Assembly (NCBI GenBank): GCA_009778235.1
Contig: WRKE01000268.1
Location: 1 to 10,507, forward strand
Direction of reading: 5' to 3'
Source: Pseudomonadota bacterium
Lineage (GTDB): Bacteria > Desulfobacterota > Desulfobulbia > Desulfobulbales > Desulfobulbaceae
DNA: 10,507 bases
The notes beneath the pieces were generated by a model. That model saw only the letters and a program-made list of their open reading frames with translations, was not told where the DNA came from and did not search any database. Below, piece by piece: positions 6,786-10,507 of this stretch. Numbering within the stretch: position 1 is the stretch's first letter; every line of letters begins with the position of its first letter. The translations under genes and the position numbers were made by a program.

Positions 6786-7579
6786 GGGGATGGCGGACAA
6801 AAAATTTGAGGATGGTAATGGATTTCTTCGAGCAACAGCCCGCAGGCCGGGGCCGTAGGGCCGGCGGCGGCGCGGTTTTTGGCGGCGAGGATGGCGGCTA
6901 TTTCATCCGGCTGCCGTTTGCCCTGGCCGATCTCGATCAGGGTGCCGGTCAGGATCCGGACCATTTGTCGGAGAAAGCCGTCGCCGGTGAATCGGATCGA
7001 CCAGTGGTCAGGACGGCCCAGCACCGGCACACAGCTGATCCGGGTGAGGGTACGGACCGCCCCGCGTCCGTCCGTGGCCTCCTTGTCCCGTGAACCGGAC
7101 CGTTCGAAACTGGAAAAATCGTGGGTACCGACCAGAACGGCCAGCGCGGGTTCCAGGAGCTTCGGATCAAAGAGACCAGGGTAATGGGCCTGGTAGCAGC
7201 GGTTGCCGGGCAACTGCACCGGGCCGGTAAAAAAGGAATAGCGATAGGTCTTGCCCACCGCGCTGAAGCGACTGTGGAAATTGGGCGGCGCCTCTTCGGC
7301 CCCGAGAATGCGGATATCCGGCGGCAGCAGCGAGTTGAGTCCCTTGGTAAAGGCCGCCAGCGGGATAGCGCTGGCGGTATGGAAATGGGCCACCATGCCC
7401 AGAGCGTGAACCCCGGCATCGGTGCGGCCAGCCCCGTGCAGGGTGATTTGCTGCTGACAGAGGGCGGACAGACGGGTTTCCAGTTCCTCCTGGATGGTTG
7501 TTTCCCCCTGTCGCTGCCGCTGCCAGCCATGGTAGCCGCTGCCGTCGTAGGCGATCAGCAGCCGGATCGTGCGGAGCAT
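6761..7579 (-). CDS. truA: tRNA pseudouridine synthase A (positions 38-40)
   Basis: This 272-aa enzyme isomerises uridine to pseudouridine at positions 38-40 in the anticodon arm of many tRNAs. The catalytic aspartate is D54 in HGAGRTDAGVHALG, the TruA signature. Other family segments are YDGSGYHGWQRQ (11-22), FHSRFSAVGKTYRY, FTGDGFLRQMVRILTGTL and the C-terminal ACGLLLEEIHY. About 14 residues follow that last motif as a proline- and cysteine-containing tail encoded mostly where maf overlaps, so the tail may be a by-product of the overlap. The ATG at 7579 overlaps the argC stop by one base (TGATG) and has no good Shine-Dalgarno at normal distance, which points to termination-reinitiation from argC. 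Confidence 0.96.
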   Translation of the reverse strand: MLRTIRLLIAYDGSGYHGWQRQRQGETTIQEELETRLSALCQQQITLHGAGRTDAGVHALGMVAHFHTASAIPLAAFTKGLNSLLPPDIRILGAEEAPPNFHSRFSAVGKTYRYSFFTGPVQLPGNRCYQAHYPGLFDPKLLEPALAVLVGTHDFSSFERSGSRDKEATDGRGAVRTLTRISCVPVLGRPDHWSIRFTGDGFLRQMVRILTGTLIEIGQGKRQPDEIAAILAAKNRAAAGPTAPACGLLLEEIHYHPQIFCPPSPCSKPAAP

Positions 7580-8619
7580 CAGGGAAAGAAGGGGGCTCCC
7601 ATCAATCCCGCGGTCTCGGGAAAGCCGCTCATCAGATTCATGTTCTGGACCGCTTGTCCGGAGGCGCCCTTGACGATGTTGTCGATGGTCGACATCACGA
7701 TCAGGCGGCCGGTCCGTGTATCCTTGCTCAGCGAGAGGTCGCAGCAGTTGGAGCCGCGCACATGCTGGGTGGTGGGCAAGGCTCCGTCGGGGAGTACCCG
7801 CACAAAGGGCTCGTCACCATAGGTTTGTTCGTACAGAGCATGCAGGTCAGCGGCCTGGCCCGTGTCGGTCAGGGTTGCATAGATGGTGCTCAGAATGCCC
7901 CTTGAGAGGGGGAGCAGATGGGGGGTGAAGGAGACTCTTACCGACTTGCCGGCGGCTAAGGACAGCTCTTGCTCGATTTCGGGAATATGGCGGTGCGAAC
8001 CGCCCACCTTGTAGGGCCGGAAGCCGTCGGTCACCTCGCAAAACAGTGAACCCACGCTGGCGGCCCGGCCGGCTCCGGAGGTTCCGGATTTTGAATCGAT
8101 GATCAGGGTGGCGGGGTCGATCATTTTGGCCCGAAGCAGCGGGGCCAGGGCAAGGATCACCGAAGTCGGGTAACAGCCCGGATTGGCGGTCAGTCGGGTT
8201 GTCCTGACCTGGGCGCGGTAGAGTTCGGGCAGGCCATACACTGCCTCGCTCAGCAGATGGGGACAGCTGTGTTCCTGATACCAGGCCTCGTAAACCGAAG
8301 CGCTGCGGATGCGGAAATCGGCACTCAAGTCGACCACTTTTTTCCCGGCATCCAGCAGCTGGGGGACGATATCCATGGCTGTCTTGTGCGGCACGGCGGT
8401 GAAGAAGAAGTCGGCCCGGTCGGCGAGCTCCTCTGCCGTCAGGTTTTCGCAGATGACCTCCACCCGCTTGCGCAGATTGGGAAAGACCTCGGCCAGAGGC
8501 ATGCCCGCGTACTGCCGCGAGGTGGCAACGGTAAGGTGGACGTCCGGGTGGCCGGCCAGAATCCGGGCCAATTCAACTCCGGTATAACCGGAGGCTCCAA
8601 CAATGCCGACTCGCATCAT
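7579..8619 (-). CDS. argC: N-acetyl-gamma-glutamyl-phosphate reductase
   Basis: This 346-aa enzyme carries out the third step of arginine biosynthesis, the NADPH-dependent reduction of N-acetylglutamyl phosphate to the semialdehyde. The NADP-binding GIVGASGYTG lies at the N-terminus and the catalytic cysteine is in TANPGCYPTS (C149). Further signatures are DSKSGTSGAGR, GGSHRHIPEIEQEL and FTPHLLPLSRGIL. Length is typical. The ATG at 8619 was chosen because GAGGA (complement of 8629-8633) sits 9 nt upstream; a TTG at 8625 and a second ATG at 8616 are also in frame. The gene starts 37 nt after the U-tract of the rpsI terminator and overlaps truA by one base. It is separated in function from its ribosomal neighbours, and no arginine-operator sequence was recognised. 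Confidence 0.96.
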   Translation of the reverse strand: MMRVGIVGASGYTGVELARILAGHPDVHLTVATSRQYAGMPLAEVFPNLRKRVEVICENLTAEELADRADFFFTAVPHKTAMDIVPQLLDAGKKVVDLSADFRIRSASVYEAWYQEHSCPHLLSEAVYGLPELYRAQVRTTRLTANPGCYPTSVILALAPLLRAKMIDPATLIIDSKSGTSGAGRAASVGSLFCEVTDGFRPYKVGGSHRHIPEIEQELSLAAGKSVRVSFTPHLLPLSRGILSTIYATLTDTGQAADLHALYEQTYGDEPFVRVLPDGALPTTQHVRGSNCCDLSLSKDTRTGRLIVMSTIDNIVKGASGQAVQNMNLMSGFPETAGLMGAPFFP

Positions 8620-8656
8620 GATCAAAATTCCTCATGCTGGGGTATGGGTGGACCAT

Positions 8657-8690
8657 AAAAAAAAGGGAATAACGAAGCCTCGTTATTCCC
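8657..8690 (-). terminator. Intrinsic terminator after rplM-rpsI
   Basis: A perfect 11-bp inverted repeat (GGGAATAACGA at 8665-8675 and TCGTTATTCCC at 8680-8690) has a 4-nt loop and is followed on the minus strand by eight U (complement of the A-run 8657-8664). It lies 54 nt after the rpsI stop and ends the ribosomal-protein unit. It also lies directly before argC. Confidence 0.93.
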
Positions 8691-8744
8691 TGGATAGACT
8701 GTGGCACAGGAAGAAAATCGCTGCGATAGCTCCGTGAACCGCGC

Positions 8745-9137
8745 TTAACGCTTGGAGAACTGGAAGCGGGCCCGGGCGCCACGCTGGCCGTATTTCTTCC
8801 GTTCTTTGGCGCGTTGGTCGCGGGTCAGCAGGCCGGCCCGCTTCAAGGGCAGGCGCATTTCCGGATCCAATTCCTGCAGGGCCCGAGCGATGCCATGCAC
8901 CAGGGCATCAACCTGAGCAGACTTACCTCCGCCCTTGACTGTGGCCTGAATGTCGTATTGATCGATGGTTTCGGTCACCGCAAAGGGCTTAGCCACCTTG
9001 GGCTCGAAGTAGATGTTGCCGAAATACTCGCCTGCTGCCATCTTGTTGACTGCAACCTTACCGTTGCCAGGGGTGATCCAAACTCTGGCGATTGCTGTTT
9101 TCCGCCTACCGGTCGCATATGTCTGTTCAGGGGCCAT
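8745..9137 (-). CDS. rpsI: 30S ribosomal protein S9 (uS9)
   Basis: This 130-aa protein is the same length as E. coli S9. The N-terminal YATGRRKTAIARV, central KGGGKSAQVDALVHGIARAL and basic C-terminus RARFQFSKR identify uS9. The tail normally reaches the P-site tRNA in the small subunit. The ATG at 9137 has GGAG (complement of 9145-9148) 7 nt upstream. Only 16 nt separate it from the rplM stop, the classic rplM-rpsI pair. It is followed by a strong terminator. Confidence 0.98.
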   Translation of the reverse strand: MAPEQTYATGRRKTAIARVWITPGNGKVAVNKMAAGEYFGNIYFEPKVAKPFAVTETIDQYDIQATVKGGGKSAQVDALVHGIARALQELDPEMRLPLKRAGLLTRDQRAKERKKYGQRGARARFQFSKR

Positions 9138-9153
9138 GCTTGTGCTCCGTTAA

Positions 9154-9582
9154 TCAAATCTCAAGTAATTCAGGTTGTTGAGCCTGATGGGGGTGATCCT
9201 TGCCGGCATATACTTTCAATTTCCGCAGTTGAGCGCGGCCGATTTTGTTTTTCGGCAACATGCCCCGTACGGCCATCCGAATCAATTCTTCGGGCTTTTT
9301 GGCCACTACCTCGCGGGCGGTCTCGCTTTTGATGCCACCGGGATAGCCGGAATGACGATGATAGACCTTGTCATCCCATTTGTTGCCGGTGAGGTGCACC
9401 TTTTCCGCATTGACCACGATGATAAAATCGCCGTTGTCCTGGAAATTGCAGAAGGTCGGTTTGTGCTTGCCGCGCAGGCGCCTGGCGATTTCGGCCGCCA
9501 TGCGTCCGAGTACCTTGCCGTCGGCATCGGCCACGTACCATTTGCGCTCAATTTCGTTCATCGGCGTGTAATAGGTTTTCAT
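9154..9582 (-). CDS. rplM: 50S ribosomal protein L13 (uL13)
   Basis: This 142-aa protein is the same length as E. coli L13. Recognisable segments are RKWYVADADGKVLGRMA, LRGKHKPTF, NAEKVHLTGNKWDDKVYHRHSGYPGG (in part) and the near C-terminal AVRGMLPKNKIGR. L13 is an early-assembly protein of the large subunit. The ATG at 9582 has GAGG (complement of 9591-9594) 8 nt upstream; a later in-frame ATG (codon 8) has no such site. Only 20 nt separate the start from the U-tract of the hairpin after tRNA-Gly, so no separate promoter fits there. Transcription probably reads through from the tRNA promoter, and the hairpin may set the level. Confidence 0.98.
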   Translation of the reverse strand: MKTYYTPMNEIERKWYVADADGKVLGRMAAEIARRLRGKHKPTFCNFQDNGDFIIVVNAEKVHLTGNKWDDKVYHRHSGYPGGIKSETAREVVAKKPEELIRMAVRGMLPKNKIGRAQLRKLKVYAGKDHPHQAQQPELLEI

Positions 9583-9602
9583 GCTCAGCGCCTCAACACT
9601 TG

Positions 9603-9633
9603 AAAAAAAAAGGCTCGAACAGAGGTCCGAACC
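9603..9633 (-). terminator. Intrinsic terminator or attenuator between tRNA-Gly and rplM
   Basis: On the minus strand an 8-bp stem with two G-U pairs (GGTTCGGA, complement of 9626-9633, with TTCGAGCC, complement of 9612-9619) has a 6-nt loop and is followed by nine U (complement of A 9603-9611). It would release the tRNA-Gly transcript. A competing small hairpin (AGGT-TCGG-ACCT, complement of 9623-9634) shares the upstream arm, so an attenuation switch for rplM-rpsI is possible but unproven. Confidence 0.8.
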
Positions 9634-9646
9634 TGGGAGTCTCTTG

Positions 9647-9721
<75 letters not shown>

Positions 9722-9746
9722 CCATAATTCTTCGTAACAGCCGCTG

Positions 9747-9776
9747 AATTTAGCAAATTTTATGGAGCAGTGTCAA
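9747..9776 (-). promoter_or_regulatory. Sigma-70 promoter of tRNA-Gly (and probably rplM-rpsI)
   Basis: On the minus strand a consensus -35 TTGACA (complement of 9771-9776) is followed after 18 nt by TAAATT (complement of 9747-9752). The predicted start is about 20 nt before the tRNA 5' end. As no other promoter fits before rplM, it probably also drives the ribosomal-protein genes. Confidence 0.7.
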
Positions 9777-9848
9777 TAAGAAATTGCGCATGAAAGCAAA
9801 AATTGGCTCGGACCCGGAGAAAAACCGCATCTCCTGGACGGAGAACTG

Positions 9849-9877
9849 TTGCCAATCAAGAAAAAGCAGAATAGTAT
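9849..9877 (+). promoter_or_regulatory. Candidate sigma-70 promoter for hisB
   Basis: TTGCCA (9849-9854) and TAGTAT (9872-9877) are separated by 17 nt, matching consensus at five and four of six positions. It diverges from the tRNA-Gly promoter within the 257-bp non-coding stretch 9777-10033 and would give a leader of about 150 nt. A small inverted repeat follows directly. No gene or convincing attenuator was seen in the rest of the stretch. Confidence 0.45.
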
Positions 9878-9891
9878 GCAAGCTTACTTGC
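9878..9891. repeat. Inverted repeat GCAAG-CTTA-CTTGC at the predicted hisB transcription start
   Basis: A perfect 5-bp inverted repeat with a 4-nt spacer begins at the base after the candidate -10 box. The position suits an operator or a 5' stem in the leader, but it is short enough to be chance. Confidence 0.3.
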
Positions 9892-10033
9892 TTATTATAC
9901 TGGAATTCTTCTCGGGCCAAGCAGATCACCGCGCCGGCCAGGAAAAACAAATCGGTTCCCCAGGTCCAGCGCCGGTTGCCCCTCTTTTAATGGGCAGGCC
10001 AACTTTAACGAGCAGAGCCGGCCAGAGGCTTTG

Positions 10034-10507
10034 ATGAGCGAAACTATGACAGAAAACATCCGCATGGCAAGCCTTGCGCGGACCACCAGGGAAACCGATA
10101 TCCGGCTGACCCTGGTTCTTGACGGCAGCGGCGTAACCTCGATCCGGACCGGAGTCGGGTTCTTGGATCATATGCTGACCCTGTTTGCGGTCCATGGCTT
10201 TTTTGATCTGGAAATCACGGCGCAGGGCGATGTTGAGGTTGATGACCATCACACGGTGGAGGATGTGGGCATCTGCCTTGGCCAGGCGTTGGCCAAGGCC
10301 CTGGGCGACAAGGCGGGTATCTGCCGGTACGGCCATGCCTACGTGCCGATGGACGAGGCCCTGGCGCGGGTCTGTGTTGATTGTTCCAACCGGCCTTTTC
10401 TCCATTACCAGGCGGAATTCCAAGAGAACAAGGTTGGCCGTTTCGACCTCTCCCTGGCCAAGGAATTTTTCCGCGCCCTGTCATTGCATGGCGGGATGAC
10501 CCTGCAT
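10034..10507 (+). CDS. hisB: Imidazoleglycerol-phosphate dehydratase, N-terminal 158 residues (3' end outside window)
   Basis: The frame is open to the window edge; roughly 40 residues of a typical 195-200 aa protein are missing. The enzyme dehydrates imidazoleglycerol phosphate to imidazole-acetol phosphate, the sixth step of histidine biosynthesis. Family motifs are GVGFLDHMLTLFAVHG (40-55), the Mn-binding VDDHHTVEDVG (69-79) and VPMDEALARVCVD (104-116). There is no N-terminal histidinol-phosphatase domain, so this is the monofunctional form, unlike E. coli HisB. The ATG at 10034 was chosen because AGAGG lies 5 nt upstream; in-frame ATGs at 10046 and 10064 would also leave the core intact. 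It is divergent from tRNA-Gly, with a candidate promoter at 9849-9877. Whether other his genes follow cannot be seen. Confidence 0.96.
   Translation, partial: MSETMTENIRMASLARTTRETDIRLTLVLDGSGVTSIRTGVGFLDHMLTLFAVHGFFDLEITAQGDVEVDDHHTVEDVGICLGQALAKALGDKAGICRYGHAYVPMDEALARVCVDCSNRPFLHYQAEFQENKVGRFDLSLAKEFFRALSLHGGMTLH

Noticed and set aside
9750..9990. Short frames on both strands between tRNA-Gly and hisB (about 66-68 codons)
   Set aside because: They overlap the divergent promoter elements, have no ribosome binding sites and no recognisable sequence.
9923..10033. Possible hairpins in the hisB leader (CCGGC/GCCGG and TGCCC/GGGCA)
   Set aside because: The stems are only five pairs with long loops and no U-run, so an attenuator cannot be supported.

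Overview
The window is compact, GC-rich bacterial chromosome made mostly of housekeeping genes, with one less ordinary two-gene block in the middle. Folate-dependent TrmFO, a monofunctional HisB, the tRNA-Gly/rplM/rpsI/argC/truA/maf order and a large PilZ regulator suggest a Desulfobacterota-type organism (former Deltaproteobacteria, perhaps Desulfobulbales). This is an inference from gene content and protein flavour; no taxonomic marker was searched.

Layout. On the + strand, positions 1-234 hold the C-terminal end of S-adenosylhomocysteine hydrolase (ahcY), followed by a strong intrinsic terminator and then trmFO (TTG start, 311-1633). trmFO meets the minus-strand block tail to tail: the two stop codons overlap within a CTAG at 1630-1633. 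The minus strand then carries everything up to 9721. Read in the direction of transcription, this is tRNA-Gly(GCC), an intrinsic terminator or attenuator, rplM (L13), rpsI (S9), a second terminator, argC, truA and maf (the last three overlapping), a 286-bp gap with a candidate promoter, an 824-aa protein with cyclic-nucleotide-binding-like and PilZ domains, and a 589-aa zinc-finger/Toprim-like/RecA-like (Twinkle or T7 gp4 type) protein. At the right end, hisB begins on the + strand at 10034 and runs off the window. Its promoter region is divergent from that of the tRNA.

How the genes fit together. ahcY and trmFO serve methyl-group and tRNA-modification metabolism. tRNA-Gly, rplM, rpsI and truA serve translation. 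argC and hisB serve arginine and histidine biosynthesis, and maf is a nucleotide-pyrophosphatase housekeeping gene. The notable part is the minus-strand pair at 1630-5908. A large regulator with an intact c-di-GMP-type PilZ motif, but a cNMP pocket lacking its usual arginine, is followed 33 nt later by a primase-helicase-like protein. That protein keeps its zinc finger and ATPase motifs but has lost the Toprim DxD acidic pair. A link between second-messenger sensing and a nucleic-acid ATPase is the best candidate here for something undescribed, but it rests on adjacency and motif reading only.

A recurring oddity is that trmFO, rplM and argC each begin within about 40 nt of the U-tract of an intrinsic terminator, leaving no room for an ordinary promoter in between. 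This suggests readthrough or attenuation control.
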